In this document: piece by piece, positions 30,533 through 45,262 of the stretch | Position numbering within the stretch: the stretch's first letter is position 1 | Layout of the letters: every line of letters begins with the position of its first letter | From: Aptenodytes patagonicus | Taxonomy: Eukaryota > Chordata > Aves > Sphenisciformes > Spheniscidae | NCBI RefSeq assembly: GCF_965638725.1 | Contig: NC_134953.1 | Span: 39,546,854 to 39,610,853, forward strand | Length of the DNA: 64,000 nt | Direction: 5' to 3' | Made by a program: the position numbers and the translations under genes | Notes under the pieces: generated by a model | Databases searched by the model: none | What the model was told of the DNA's origin: nothing | The model's input: only the letters and a program-made list of their open reading frames with translations

Positions 30533-33500
30533 GTGAGCGGCGGCGGGGCGCGGGGAGGGGGGCGGCGGGCCGGGCCGCCCATGAGGGGGTTCCCTCCCAC
30601 CCCCGCCCTCCCGTTTATCTTAATTCTTCCAAACCTGGTTGTGGCGGGGCGGGTCTCGCTTCAATTCTCTTCACGTCCCGCTGGCGGCGGCCTCCTCCTG
30701 TTGGCGGCGGGGGAGGAGGGGTCGGTGACAGGCCTGCGCCGCTCGCCGGCGGCGGGAGGGGGTCACACCCGGCACCTTCGGAGCGGCGGGCAGGGCTGCT
30801 GCCTTGGCAGAGCTCCCGCCGCCGCCGGGCTCTGCCCGCCTCCCGGACTGGGCTGCGAGCACCTGTTCGTCCCCGGGAGCCGGCCTCAATGGGGGGGTTT
30901 CGGTGCTGGGGTCTGACGGTCACCTCAGTGCTGAGGGGTCAGTCTCCCTGGCCAGGGTCTGATCCTCCCTTCGAGGGCTGGAGGGGCTGGCAGAACTCAA
31001 CCGGTGTGTGCAGGTTGTGGACGGAGCAGTATCACCGCTGCTGAATATCTTGCTTCTGGTGGTTTTCATAAATGATAATGGCCTGTCAGGACGGGATAGG
31101 TAACAGGCACCTTTAAGCCAAAGGGCCTCTGCAGTTCAGCTTCATTTTAACAGGCACCTTTTAAAAAAATGGGGATTTAGGTAATGGCGTGCTGGCACCC
31201 TCAGAATGTGTGTTGAAACTATGCTTCATCTAAAGGGAACCCCCAAACCTACGGCCACCAGAAACTTCAGCAAAATATTAGTAAGCAATTTACCAACCTG
31301 GGGTAACTTCTTAGTTGCTTGTTTATTCGATGGCAAGAGTAAGTCTGAACCAACAGCTAGTAAGCGGTCTAATAATACAAATATCATGAGGATACAGCAC
31401 TTCTGAAGCGTGCCTCTGCTAGCTTTAAATTTCTACTTTAATTCCAGGTTGAGGAGTGAGGTGTTGGCCCTTCTGATGAAGGTGCCTTTTAACATAGGCA
31501 ATGGTCAGTGCTAGAGCAAGCAGCCAAGTTAACGTTGCCAAATGGCATTTCTTACAGGACATCACATTCAGTATAACTCCTGCCTCTGAGCCAAATGTAA
31601 GGTATACATCCATTCAACTCTCAGTGTGCCCTTTGAGAGTAGCTGTAATGAGTACCTACTGTCATATTGCCTTTGAACCCTGTCATTAGGAACTGCCTCT
31701 GCTGAACAGGCCAAGGGCTGAACTTCAGAACCCCTTCAACCATCAGTGAGTGGAATTACAGCGCTAATGGCACTGTGAGTTTGTCTTACCTACAGCCTGG
31801 GTCCATGGCATGTCTTGCTGCTGATAATCTCCATGGCAAAGTAATTCTTGTCCCTTGCCCCTGCTGCAACTGGTGCAATAAAATGTTGAGGGAGGTGCGT
31901 TGGATCCTTGGAGCTGTACGTCTTCCTCATTGTTCATATGTCATAACATGGGGTGGGATCAGGCAAAAAAGGCTCACTTCAGGGAGAGCCTCACCTTTGG
32001 CACGGCAATTTATCGCAGTTGGATCAAGACAACACGGGTGATACACCATCTATATTGTGGGTGCAGCTCAAATGGATTAGGTAAAGTTAGCTCCACCACA
32101 TCTGATGAGCAAGACCAAGATTTTCCTGCAGAGGAAAATCATCACCACGGTTGATGATCTCATCTTAGAAACTGAGTTTTACATTTAAGTGAAGACCAAA
32201 GCTGCTCTGGCACTCACAGCTCTCATTTTTGTAACTGAATCTTCTCGTTTTATTTCTTTACAGATGTTGTATGTAGGAGTGCAGGCAGTCGAGATGCTAA
32301 AGATACAGGGTCATGTATAATTGTGCAGTGCTGCTTCTTGTGGTGTCTTTGTTGTGAAGCTAGTGGCCAGATGTTTGTATATATGTAGTTGCTAATAGCA
32401 CTGGTAAGGAATATCACAGACAATCTGTATGCCAGAATCTGTGAGAACATCAAGCATGCGTGAGGAGACCAGTGTGTCTTCTACCTTCTTCCATTGCCTT
32501 TTCTGCCTTTTCCTACAGTAGTAGCTATTTTCCATTCTGCCCTTTTCTACCTCATTGAACCTTTAGCATTTTAAAAGCCTAAAGCTATAAAACCAGTGTG
32601 CCTTTTCGTCTGGATACCTCTATTGCTATGCATACAACATGGCAAATGTACCTTGAAGGTTGTACCCGGCTGGTGTCAGTGTCTGAGCTCTTTACTGGTT
32701 CAAGCTCAGAGCCTTCCTTGTTCTGTCCAGCTTCCTCCTGCATGTCACTGCTGTCCTCTGCGCTTGACTTCCCTTCTGTCCCCACATACAGACATGCAGA
32801 GGACTTGAAGGTATCCAGAGTATTTTTTAACTTTTTTTTTTTTTTTTGTTCAAGTACGCCTTAAAATTTCTTTGCCATAGGGTTCCCTTCCTCCTGAATA
32901 ACCTTTCCATTTTCCCTTTGCTCCCTGTGATTGTTACTGCTTTGCAAAGAAAGGGCTCTAGCAGTCTCCCTGCATGCACACATAGACCCTCGGCTTCTGG
33001 GCATTACGATTGGCCTTTTGTTGTATGCTGTGTTCAGTAGTGCTTCCCCGGAACACAGTAAATCATGTGTAGCAAGTAAGGTAACCACCTTGGGTTGTGG
33101 CTTAATTCCATAGGCAGGTGGAGAGAGACAGGAGCTGATGGGATATGCCACCTTATTGAGCCTCCCATACCTGGCTGTGGTTTGGTGCCTGTACCTGCAA
33201 AGTGCTGGAGGTCCCCAAGCCATTAGTGGGATTCTGTAGCTAAAGGAGCCATTCTCTTTCAGTGTGACTTGCTCGGTCATGCAAATCACAAAACTTCTAA
33301 CTCTGGCTGCTGTTTTCCCCGATGCAAAGGTTAAGGTCACACATATATACTGGTCAGTCCTTATTAGATACCCTCAGAGGGCAGAGGATCTTTTCTAAAG
33401 TACATGTTCGGTGTGTTTGTGCAGAACAGGTTTTGTCTATAGTTCAGTGAAGCATGTGGATTGGATATGATTTTTGTTTGTTTAGAAGAGTGCATACATC

Positions 33501-35478
33501 TGTATTGGTTATTTTTGCAGTAGATTTGAGTTTCAGAATGCTCGCAAGCTTTGCATGCAGAGCCATAGAGAAATGTTTGTAAGATATTTCAGAATTTTAA
33601 TTTTGGTATAGTTCTGCTGCTTCTTCAGAAATGTTAAATTGCTTATTCATATATGTGTTGAAAAACCCCAGGAACCCTAGAACAAAACCATGACCAACGT
33701 CCATGTTAGTATGATCTGCAGGTGATGGTATCTCTGGTGGTTGTTGTAGATCAGAGGGAAGGTTATGGAGTTTTCATCATCATGGTGATGAACATGAGTC
33801 TTTGGTTTGCAGGCCTGCCTCAGTCACAGTTACAGAGTAGGTGCTCTAGTCTGTCAAGAAATCCAGAGGATGAGGGAATTTTAGACAACGTCAGGTTATA
33901 TTAAACTCTTCAAGTAATATATATCAATCCAATAGTGTATGGGTTCTACTTCCAGGAATATTTGCCTGGTCTTTCTACCTTGTAGATTGTCTACTTGTCT
34001 TGTCATCAAAGCCAACATGCAGATTTTGAGGAGTATGTGTTATAAAACCTTTGTTAATGTTGTGATTGTTAGTTATTCACATTCAAAACACGTGCCATTC
34101 AAATACTTCGTGCACTTTGCGAAGTGGTTTCCAGCACATGTAAAAGGGTACGGGGCTGGGGGGGGGGGGGGGAAGAAGCTATTGTGTCTTGAAGATGTTG
34201 TGGTAGTCTGCGCGCTGTTGAGTGGCAGTAGTTTTCTCGTTCTGGAAAGTATACAAAATCCAACTTTCAGCAAGCAACGTGATTTGAGAGCTGTTTTACG
34301 CAAATTTTTAAAACCACTCTTTGTTCATTGGCACAGCCAACTAATGAAACAACTTTTCTAAGACTGGTGGTTGTTTCAAAGTAAGTGTCTTAGGCTCTAA
34401 AGATTTTGTTCAGTTTCCAAGACTGCACAACAGATCCCATTCAGAGATAATAATGCTTTCTAGAAGGTGAAAACACAATTGCTGTTACAACTGCAAACTT
34501 TTTGGGACACAAAGCTCCTGGCTCATTTTTATCATTTCCTCAAGTGGTAAGCTGAAGATGGAACCTGTTTTGGATACAGTTGACATTTTTGCTTCCCTTC
34601 TAAGCAAAATAAATTACTATCTGAAAAGCTATGAATAAATCCTAGGAGGAAATTTCTTTTCCAGAAGTGGGTTTTTCTTCTTCCCTTGCAACTGATGATC
34701 TTGAAATTTAGAGTGCATTTCGCAGGGATGTAGTTATTTTTCTCCATTCTTGCCCATATCCATCTCCTGAGTACCCTCAGACATTCAGTTGCATTTCTTA
34801 TGCAGCTACCCAGCAATATTGCTGACTGGAGAGTCATTGAGGCTGTTTTGGGAGGATATTTTGTTTTTTTTTGGTGCAGGCATGATGAAGGTAGTTGCCT
34901 GGCTGAGGTGAAATTCTGTATTGTAATTATGGGTGATACAAATAGTAGCATCTGATTAGCATGGAGTGCTATAGGGATGCTACTTGTAGTAACATAGAAG
35001 TGCTCTTTCTATGCCACTAGTATAAAAATACATTCACAGGACATACATTTCTATTTTAGCTAGTGAGAAATGCATTAAACTTGGTACTAACTCCTTTAAC
35101 TTCTTGGCATTATTGGAATAACAACTTACCAGTTATTTAAAAAGGGAGTGTCTATGTAATCTTCCATAGTTGAATGAATGTTTTTTTTGGGTGGAACTTC
35201 TAATGTCAAATCCCAGTACTGTGTTGGCCTTGAGCAGAATTAGACCCAGGAAATCACCTGATGGCTAGAAAGAGAGGAATGCAAGCAAACCTCTGCTAAG
35301 GGTTTTACGTAGGAGCTGCCAATTTCGACTCTGCTGTGCACATACTGAAAGCAGTATAACTTTGCAAATAGGCTGTCCCTGATAGTGTATTGGCTATTTC
35401 TGGGGGAAAAAGGAAAGGAAAAAAAAAAAAAGCTGTATCTCTTAAAACTAAGCCCTGAAGGCAATGGTTCTCTTCTAG
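30533..35478 (+). other. IPMK: IPMK intron 1
   Basis: GTGAGC to TTCTAG, phase 1, 4.9 kb. The first 400 bases remain in the CpG island; the rest is ordinary. It contains a G15 run (34158-34172) and a T-run near 32830. The 159-codon minus-strand ORF at 32861-33340 has no recognisable domain. Confidence 0.85.
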
Positions 35479-35564
35479 GTATACTGCAGCATCCAGATGG
35501 GACTGTCCTGAAGCAGCTGCAGCCACCACCTCGTGGTCCCAGGGAGCAGGAGTTCTACAACAAG
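35479..35564 (+). CDS. IPMK: IPMK coding exon 2
   Basis: Follows TTCTAG and precedes GTGAGG. It completes a split Gly codon and encodes ILQHPDGTVLKQLQPPPRGP and REQEFYNK, the N-lobe segment of inositol polyphosphate kinases that includes the strand carrying the ATP-contacting Lys (VLKQLQ). 86 nt, ending in phase 0. Confidence 0.96.
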
Positions 35565-38500
35565 GTGAGGGTCTTGCAGCATGGAGGGAGCTGGCTCGCT
35601 GTGGGTGAAATGATGGGTGTGCTTCCTGTAGAAGTACATCCTTATTGTTGCGTTCGGGAAAGTGCAACCTAAATATCTGAACGGCAGGTCGCCAACAGCC
35701 CTGTCATGGTATCTGTGTGCTGTCTAGAACTTTCTCCTCTTTGAATGTCTGTCCTTATGCCAGACCTACTTACTCACAGGATTTAAGCTTGCTTATTTGC
35801 TCATGGGACAGTGGGGTCTTCACAGCATTTAAGATTTTATTGAAAAGACTTGTATTATCTCCATCTATTATTAAAGGGTGTTATGTTTGATCCCATCTTT
35901 CTCATGTTGCGAAGTGTCTCAGAATTGGTTGTGTCTAAATTTAGCATGTCTTACACTTCTGTCTAGTCTGGTTTATTGCTAGAAGTATTGCTCTGTTCAC
36001 TGTATTAAAACTGTTCACTGTATTAAAACACAACTCCTTTAAAAAGTCAATAAAACAACTGAAGAGTTTCACTTTTTAACTGTAGTTTGTTGTATTTTAC
36101 CTATTGCCGATCTTGTTTGCTTTATCAGTAACGTTAATAGCATAAACCAGGAAAGCTGTTGCTTGTTGTCTTATGAGGGTAAACTGTTTTTTGAGTCTCT
36201 TTCCCTTACCGACCTACCTGGCTGTGATAGTCTATCACGTGTTTTTTCTGTATCAGCTTGATATGTCATCCCTTTCCATGGCTTGTTAGGTATGAAGAAC
36301 TGCAGAAATCTTCATGCAGGATGAGAGAGAAATCTTGAGACCCTCTTTTTGTTGTGGTGTTTGTTCCCCCCCCCCCCCAGGGTATTAATTTAAGTTACTA
36401 AAAGACCTTACATATTTTGTGGAAATGTCTCGCATTAAAACAGACTAAGCAACCTGCTCTAAGTGAACAATGTGTTTGCATACTACCATTACTCCATAAT
36501 TCTCATGATGGGACTGCTAGACAAAACAGCAGGTCTTGAGTTAGTAGGAGCTCAGCAGGAGCCAGTTAAATCTCAATGTAAATATCTTTCTGAGGTTTCT
36601 CAGTGACTGTCATTTAGATGAGGTTAAGAAAGATACAATCCAGCCTGAGTGGTAACTCTTCAGTAGAAGGAGAAAGCTTGAACAGACTCCTTTGAGTGTC
36701 AGGCCACTTACTCTTCTGTGAAATCCTGAGGTATGGACAGTAATGTGCTATCACTGTCTATAGCCAGTGGGTAAGAGGGGTAAGCTTGAACATTGCTTAG
36801 ACGTTAACCATTCACAGCACAGGCTTTATCATTTTGCCTGTTGCTTAGACTCATGTGACAAGCCATGAGCAAGACCCTGGGCAAAGTCTTCGAGAAAGAG
36901 GTCTGTATTAGTGCCTTTGTTACTATGCCGTGTCATAGTGGAAGAAGTCAGGTCTCGATGCTAGTAACTTGCAAAGTTAGCTTCAGTTATGTCTTCTGGG
37001 GCCTTGCCGGGTTGCTTCCAACACTGATTTTTTTTTTTGGTTTTAAGCCATTTGGGAAAGAGATTGGGCAATTCTTGAAAAATAATGGGGAAAGGGAAAG
37101 GTGTATACACAATTAGTTGTGTGTGGACTAGAATGCCTTTTTGTGGGAGAAGGGAAGGAGAGCAAATGCATGTATGTTGGGTAGGTGAAAGTACCGGAGA
37201 AAGGTCTTGGGGATTTGTTGCTTCTCAATGACTAACTGCTATCATGTTTGCTCTCAGGCAAGAACCATGTGATGCGGGATATAGACACCTAAGCACTACA
37301 TATGGTTGTTACAAGATGAGGATTATGGCAGGTTGTGAGGTTCAGTGTAAGGTACAGTTTCACATACGGCTTGAGCTCACTGCTGCCAAGAGGGAAAGGC
37401 CTTTCTTCCCATTCTTGCCATTTACTGTGTGCTGTGCTGGTGCTTTTTGGACATCGAAGAACTGATTTGACTTATTTAAAAGACAGCAGCGTTTCCTTGT
37501 GTTGGTAGTCTTCTGTCAGTTTTAGTGGTTAAACTGATAAGTAGTGGGAACAACAGCAAGACTACCCTATTTTGGTGACTGAGCTCAACACATCTTGTGG
37601 TCTATAGTCAAAGAGACATTATCACCTTGGAGTAGGCTAGTGAGCATCCAGAGAATGGGGGAAAGAGAATTTTACCACTTCTTGAGATAAGGGGCTGTTT
37701 ACAAGGCAGTCAGGTACATGAGATGGTGAGAAACAGTGCAGAAATGAAACAAGTGAAACAAGGCTGATGAATCCCAGGCTGTCACTTTGTCAGGACTAGA
37801 CAGCAAGTCTGTTGATAAGATCAAACCAGAAGGTTACCCATTAGGATATGTGGATTAATTGTGACTTTTTCATTTCTGCACCTATTTTTTCATATGTGCT
37901 TATAACTGTTTTGTCTGTAGTGATAGATCAGTTATTGCTTCCTTTGCATGTTACCTTACCCTGGCCTCAATTAAGATCAGTACCTGCGTGAGAAACAAGT
38001 GAGGTTTTTTACTTATGGGTAAAGCAAACCTCCTCGGCTGAAGTAACCGAGAACCTCTGTAGTTTATGGTAGCAAGAAGATGAGCTTGACTCAGTTTCAG
38101 CTGCAGAAGTCAGCTGGAGGGCAGCTATCACAGATTTGAGGCAGAAGTGTCTTCGAATAACCAGCAGTGACCAGGAAGTGATATTTCAGCATGCAGTCTG
38201 AGTGCTCATGAGCTGAAGGTTGCAGGGAATGTGTCATGCTAGAAGATAATGAGGCATTAAGAGATAAGTTTGACTATAACTTGGATATATTTAACCTGAT
38301 ACCAGGTAGATATTATCTTCTATCTGGACAACACAGTCTTCTCTTCTGAAACTGCTGAATTTGCTTTCAGCTGGATGCGTGAACAAGACAGAGGGTCATA
38401 GTCTGTGTCAGTGAATCACCAGAAGTTTTTTCCCCTGGTTATTGATGGGTTATTTTCTATTGAGCACAAAGCTGAGTGCTGACTGGTAGAGCCCAAACAA

Positions 38501-41500
38501 AATGGGCTTCCATTTTGGAATGGAAACTTGAGCAAGACACTGTAGTGCAAAATACTAATAGTGATCTGAAACCTGCTCAGAAGTGGGTGGCAACTGGAAG
38601 TTTTGAAGAATTTCACAGGTCTCTGTCAAAGTGGAAAACTGGAAAATCTCTCAAGTAATTCCTACTCAGACTGCCATTAGGTTACCTTTCTGTTTTCCTG
38701 ATAGTATATTTTCAGTTTAGCAGTTTAAAAAAATAAACAAGCCACCCTCTAAATACAGGTAGTCGTTCTTAAGAGATTATTTCACCAAGTGAACCAAACT
38801 TTTATCTCTGCTACAGCAATATGTGTCATTCTCCACTGATGGGGAAATGGCTTGCCATGATTCTGTGTCATGAGGAAGGGGAAAAATAGAGAATGACAAG
38901 GTTTTCATGAATACCTTCTATGATAAAACGTAGTAGAATAATTTGCTGTTTGTAGTCATTGTTAATAACTCATAATGTATTGCTTAACTTATCACTGGAG
39001 TGTGACTTTCCAGTGGTAATGTCCACTTTCTATTGAGTTCTGTAAATATGAGTAATTATCAAATCAAAATAATAACATTTTAATTTTGGTCCTGCAAACT
39101 CCCTTCCTGTACCTGAGGGCATGAACTTCTTACAAACATAGGCTGCATAACCATGGAGTGTTTTACCAGGTCTTCTGGTACCCTTATCTGGGTAAAAAAT
39201 TTGGAGTTTTTAAACCTTGAATAGCTACAGAATACTTCGTTTTCAATAGGTATGAGCAGCAAGAGAATGAAAAACACTGAAGTAGAAGGGTTGTGGTTTT
39301 TTAAGGACTATCTACACTGATGATCAGTTGTTTCCATCTAATGGAAATACTCGGTGAGAACGTGTAGGCGGAGGCACTCTAAAGAACTGCTTTTAAAGGA
39401 GTTTCAGGAGGGAGCAGTATAGAGAGATGTGGAACGAGGAAAATAGTGTTGTTTGAAAATGCAGTATAATATATTATGTAGTAGCGACCCATTTCTATTA
39501 AAGAAAATAAATTGGTAAAAGGCAGTATGTGTTTATGGTAGGCTGCCTACACATGCATGCCAAGAAATCCACAAAAGTGGGCTACTACTCAGCATGTTTT
39601 AGTATTTGGCCTCAGCCTGCTTTATGCCAGGGTGCATTTATACGTGCTGAAACAGTCTGATTTAATTCAGCAGTGTTGGGAGAGGGAAGGGAAGAAGCCT
39701 ATCAGCCCTCCTACAGTGATCTCTTCTGGCAGATGAGTTGGGAACTGTGAGAAAAGCATCTTTTGAAAAGGTTAGTGCAGTCACTGTATGAGGTAAAACC
39801 TCCCTGCTTAGCTGGGTACAGAGCTCTTGTCTCAAACAGACCAGGCTGTACCCAGGAGCACTGTGTGCTAGCATAACTCTCTTCCTATTTAAGAGCTATC
39901 CTCTTCAGCACAGGGTTTTTCTTAATTTGTCACGTCAAGAATGTAGCATTGCAGAAACTACTATCCTGTTGGTGCCCCAAAGAGGGGGAGGAAGCTGGAA
40001 TGTCAGGCTTTAAATAGGGCAGCTGCTTTTGCGGGCACAAAAGGATAGAGCCTGGGCTGCAAGTATTTAAAACTGAGGAAGAGAATTTACAGTTGTTGAG
40101 GTTACCTTCGTGACTTTGGTTTCCTACAAGCTGTGTGTTTAGCACTGAGAGATGGAGTGTTTCTTATGTTCAACAGAACAAGAGAAGGTCGCTGAACTGT
40201 TATGAAATGGCAGCTCTTTCACTTCTGATTTCTGGCATTTGCTCGGTGGGGCTGTAAACCTCTGTTACTGTGTTGACCTGTTTGGAGCATGGCATACTGA
40301 AGTTTTAAAGGTTGCTAATGCAGTAGATAATAAACTGGGATTTTATGCTTAACAGATCAATAAATGTTCCTATAAACTTTTATTTGAATTGCCCTTCTGC
40401 TCTCCTATGGTGACTAGGTGATGCTTGGGGTATGAGTAGTATACCTTCCCTCCTCATTCTGCCTGCTGAAAACTGTCCTGAGAAAGCTCTTGCAGCATGG
40501 ACAACTTCCAGCACTTACCATTTTTTTTTTTCTTTCCTGTTTGCTAGTGGCTGCATGTTACAATTGCCATAGCTGGTTCTCGTGATGTTGCCAAGTCATG
40601 GCTCCAAATAACATACCTGCAATACTATAAGGTTTCTAAGGCTGTTGTAACGCAAGTCTTACCCAAATTCTCAGATACCCTTGTCCTAGAGTGCAAGGGT
40701 AATTTTGGGGGGTTGGAATGAAAAGGTGGACAGGGTTCTCCCAGTCCCAGCTCAGCTCTGGCAACCTTCTACCTCTGTCCCAATGCTTGGGAACCAAGGG
40801 GAGCTGATTCACCCCACATAGTGTTGGGAAAAGATAATTGGGCTAGTCATCTGGCCCTTCTGGATAACAGATCTTCCATCCATTGCCAATTAATGACTGT
40901 TCTGTTAACTGCTGTAGCAGTAGTCTGAAAGTTCAGGGTTCAAGCCCTGCTGACACGTAATATGAATGCAAGGAAGCTGTTACCACTGTAGATAATAGAA
41001 ATTGTTTTTCACTCTTGTTACATGTCCTGAAAACAAAGCCAGGATGTAAGAGACATAAATAGCTCCAGCATGTAAAAGAGATTTACATTAGTTAGGTGAG
41101 AGTCAGGCACTTGAAAGCTAGGAAGTAATGGTTTCATGGTTGCCCGCACAATTGTTGTTCTGAACTTTTGTTGGATGCATTATAATGCAGCTTTAGGTAG
41201 GGCAATGACCCATCTTTCTGTTTTGTTTCCCCTAAAGAACTTACTAACTCACTTTACAACCTGACATAAGGCAGAATTAATATAGTTTGTGCAACTTTTG
41301 CTGTCTTTCTTGTAACAGTCTTCGAGTTTGTGACCTCGAGGATCATGTGTTAGTGAAGACCCAATTATGTTAATATTCCTGAAGCCATAGTTCCTTGTGC
41401 TTCTGTGGTTACAGAGAAGAAATGTGCAGGAAGTATGCCCGTTTGGACCATTATCAATAATCTTTTCCTTAAGGTTTTATGTATTTCCTTCTCAGTAACC

Positions 41501-43662
41501 TGCCACTACTCCTATGTCGTGGCTTTTCATTATTGCTTGATGCTTTTTTCTTTTTTGCATTGTCTAATTTTAATTAGTATTCAGGCAGCTTCAGGCAGTG
41601 CAGAAGACTTCTGGTGACTTCCCTCCCCCTGCATGGCATAAAATCAAGCCAGCAGCCTGAAGGATGCGTTTTGGCCTGGAAGCTTTTGCATAGAGTTGCA
41701 AGAACTGACTCATAAGATCAGCCCCCTTTCAGCCTATATAGCACAAATCACGATAAGGCAGCCTGTGTTCTGTAAACTATTCTCTGCTAGTGACGGAAAA
41801 GGAAAGGGGTGGGGGAGGCAAAGTATGTCTTGCTTCAGGATGAATTACCCTATTTTGTAAACTCAGTTAACTGGTTTTATAGTCTTGATTTACAAGATTA
41901 TCCTTGACTGAAAAAGGAGTGGATGATGGCCATCGTGTTGCTATTGTGTACTAAAATATCCTTATCCCATGATCAAGTCTCCAGCTAAGGTTCTGATTTT
42001 CAGTCTTGTATGGACAAAGTTTGGAGAAATAGGATGCAGGGTTCTCTTAACATGCTATTTTGGGGATGCAATGCCTTGCCCAAACCTTTCATTACTACCG
42101 CATTCAGAGCTGTAGCTCAATATCCTGAAAGGTTATCTTTGGCCACGTCTCATTCTGGTCCATCCAGATCTGCTGCATCTCCAGAAGAGGTAGCAGTACT
42201 GAAGTATACAAATTACCTGTTTGCAAATATAGTGAGCACATGCTGATACCGTCCATTTCTGCCCTTGGCATCATTCCTGCTGCTGAGAAACTGTCTGGGA
42301 GGGATTCTGTTTTGCTGGGGAAATAAGCAAATTTAAGTTCCCAAACCAGTGTGTGAAATTGCCTCACACTCTATACTTTAAACCACGAGCCTGGACAGAA
42401 GTATTGTAATAAAAGAAAGGACATGCAGTATTCCTTAGCTAATGAGAAGAAAATGGCTTTTTGACCAAACTGTGAAATACTGGCAGCTTGTATTCAGATC
42501 TTTTTCACATTAGGAGTTGTCTAAGAGAGATGAAGGATGAAGTGTAGGTCTAAGAATCTGCTGAGTTCCTACTACTGTCCTATAAACACATTTTTTGTAC
42601 TTCAGTTCACTATTAAATGACTGAAAGCCTACTGTACTAGGACAGTAAGACTTAAAAAGTATGGCAGACTTTTGTGATTCTTGCACTCTGTAGCAAAAAC
42701 AAGTTTGGAAGGGACGCACCGCGCAGTAGAAGGTTAACCTAGAAGGGTCTGGTGAGCATCTGTTCCCCGTGCTCCTTGCATATTGTGTGCCACAGAATAA
42801 ACTACAACCTGCTTTAATAAATCTAAGAAAACCTCATAAAAGGAGACAGTAAAAGGCCATTATTGCAATTTGATGCTATCGGGGAACTAGTGGGTGGAGT
42901 TGGTAACAGACTGAGTAGTCTACAGTCCATACTATGTGAGTAAGCAGGCAAAAAAATCCAGTTCTCTTACCAACTTGATTTTGAGGAAAACTCCTTCCCA
43001 AGAGTAGATCTGGCTGAAAATAAAGCAAAAATGCATAGTTTCAATGTGCATATCCACAGTGTGTTAAATTGGATTAAGTTACAGTACAGTGCTCCTGCTG
43101 TGCTAGAGGGTCATGCAAGTGCTAACTTTTTCAGACTGGATCAAATATTGTTTAAACTTCAGTTATGAATGTTTCAGAATATGGATAAACTTACTGAAGG
43201 TATGTTGGTATTATACAGAAAATACAGTACTTTGTGCATTATAAGTTTATTTAAAATTAAGATATGGTTGGTAGGCTGCCAGTATGGGATTGAGGATAGG
43301 TTGCCTCCTTGAAAGAAAACAAAAATAAATTCAGTCTCTGAAAATAAGAATTCCAGTTTCCAGATTAAAAAAAAAAGAAAAAAAGGCTTGTAATAGGAAA
43401 ATATTGCATAAAGCCAGGACTGTGTATATGTGGAAAGAGATGTGAATCACCAGTGCATATGGTGGAAAATAATGTAATGTTTTGGTGTGTTCTTGGTCAT
43501 CCAGGTACCAGATTAACCATAAGTAAATTAAAAACTCCATTAAATATTATGTTGAATGTCCCACTGTGTATATAACATGCTTGTTAAAATTCCTGTAATA
43601 TCCAATACTTAGGAAGCAATTTGGTAGCAATTACTTTTCAGTCTTTGAGTATTTATTTTTCT

Positions 43663-43772
43663 GAGTGTGTGTATTATATAAATACATATATGTGTATGTA
43701 TGCATACACACACGTATATATGTGTGTATATATATGAAATACATGCACACATATATTTTTATATATATAAAA
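43663..43772. repeat. TA/TG-rich microsatellite
   Basis: About 110 bases of imperfect alternating TG, CA and TA dinucleotides (for example GTGTATATATATG), able to form cruciform or Z-type structures. It also produces the spurious Tyr/Ile/Thr-rich minus-strand ORF here. Confidence 0.85.
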
Positions 43773-45262
43773 ATCTTCTTGACAAAGCAAAACAAATGAC
43801 TTGGCTCACCATGCCTGAGTGTAATAGATTCCACTTACCCAGATTTTTTTCCCTGCCTTACTGGAGCAGACTCTGATCAAAGGCTTACTAAGGTTTCTTA
43901 GCAGTGTTATTACTGTTGTTCCTTTTTTGGTTTGTGCCTCCCCCCCGCCCTGTGTTCTAGCACAAGTTAGCACTGCTTCTTTCCTTTCTTGCCAATGGTG
44001 AGCAAGGAGGTTCTTTGCAGGTTTGGGAAGCAACAGCCAATGTGCTTGTCCAGCAGACTGGTGAGTGAAAGGAAGATGCGGGCTCATAGCTGATTCTGTA
44101 ACTTCCAGTTTTGCACAGGCAAACATGTAGGTGGGACTCCAAAGAGTTAATTATTCAAAGCAAACCAAAAAATACCTCTAGTTATTATAAACCAGCTCTT
44201 CTGATGGTAGCGTATCTTCTCTAACAACTGAAAACCCCTCTACTTGGGTAGAAAACATCAGAATAGCTTTTGGGCTGTTATTTTTAGTCGTTGTGGAAGG
44301 AGCCGTTGCGTACTTTCCCAGAATCATAAGCCATCAACTCAAATTCCTGTTAGTAGGTGCCATTCTTCTCTGTCCATTTAAAAAATTAATAAAAATAATA
44401 AAATAAAAAGATTATTACTAGCTGCCTCTCTTGGCAAGTGTTCTCATCACAAAGTAGAGCCTGTTGCTGGCAGAGGAGCTTTTGATGTAGAAACTGAAAC
44501 TATAAATCTGACGTAACATTTGCGGGGTAGCCCTTGAAATGATTGTTTTGGACACCTGGCTGCAGGTGGGAGCTGAGTATTCTGGAATGAGGGGTAGGAT
44601 ATACTAGGAGATGGTAAAAGACATAGTTGCTGGGAAAATAAAGATGGGGAGCACAAACAGGTGTTTTTCAAAGGAAGGTAAAGACATATTTTTTTTTTTT
44701 CCAGGGGTATTGATGGTAAATGTACTTAAATGGCAGTTTAAGTGGAGCGCCTTGGCCTGGCACTTAGGCAGTGAGCCAACTCAAGGTGCTCAGCAGGCTG
44801 TGGGACCAGCTGGATGCTGACGTTGCTGCAGGGGAGGGGATGAAAGTGTGTGTGGGACTGTGGCAGCCCTGGCTCGGATTGACTTAAACTACTGTGAAAC
44901 TGCACCTTTAGGGTAATGCTGCAGTAAATTCTTTGTGAGGGCTGCCTCTTGCAGTACTAGGAAAAAAACCAACCCAACACGTGTCTCTTAGGACTTGGTT
45001 CCCCTTTCTGTCTCTTTGAAATGTAAAATTAAATTTTGCCTATTTAAGTATAACTGCTTTAGGGTTCCTCCCACCCCTTGTTCTCTGTCACTCCCTAGCT
45101 TGAATCTTCAGCTGTGATCAGATAGCTTTCCAGAAACAAAGAGTAATGCTTGTTAATGTTCTCAGAAAGTGGGACAGCCATGCTGGCTTATTTTCCTTTT
45201 TGTCTTATTGTTCTACCATTTCACTTTTCTTTCAGTAATTTCAGTGATAATTTAAGCTTGAA

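Noticed and set aside
29575..31044. ORFs of 227-341 codons on the minus strand and up to 295 on the plus strand at the IPMK promoter
   Set aside because: Same GC effect. The only supported coding part is IPMK exon 1 (30301-30532), embedded in the plus-strand ORF.
32861..33340. 159-codon minus-strand ORF in IPMK intron 1
   Set aside because: No domain or splice support, and the opposite strand also has ORFs here. Length alone is not enough.
42010..42367. Overlapping ORFs on both strands in IPMK intron 2
   Set aside because: The plus-strand frame looks mildly protein-like but has no splice sites at sensible places and no recognised motif.
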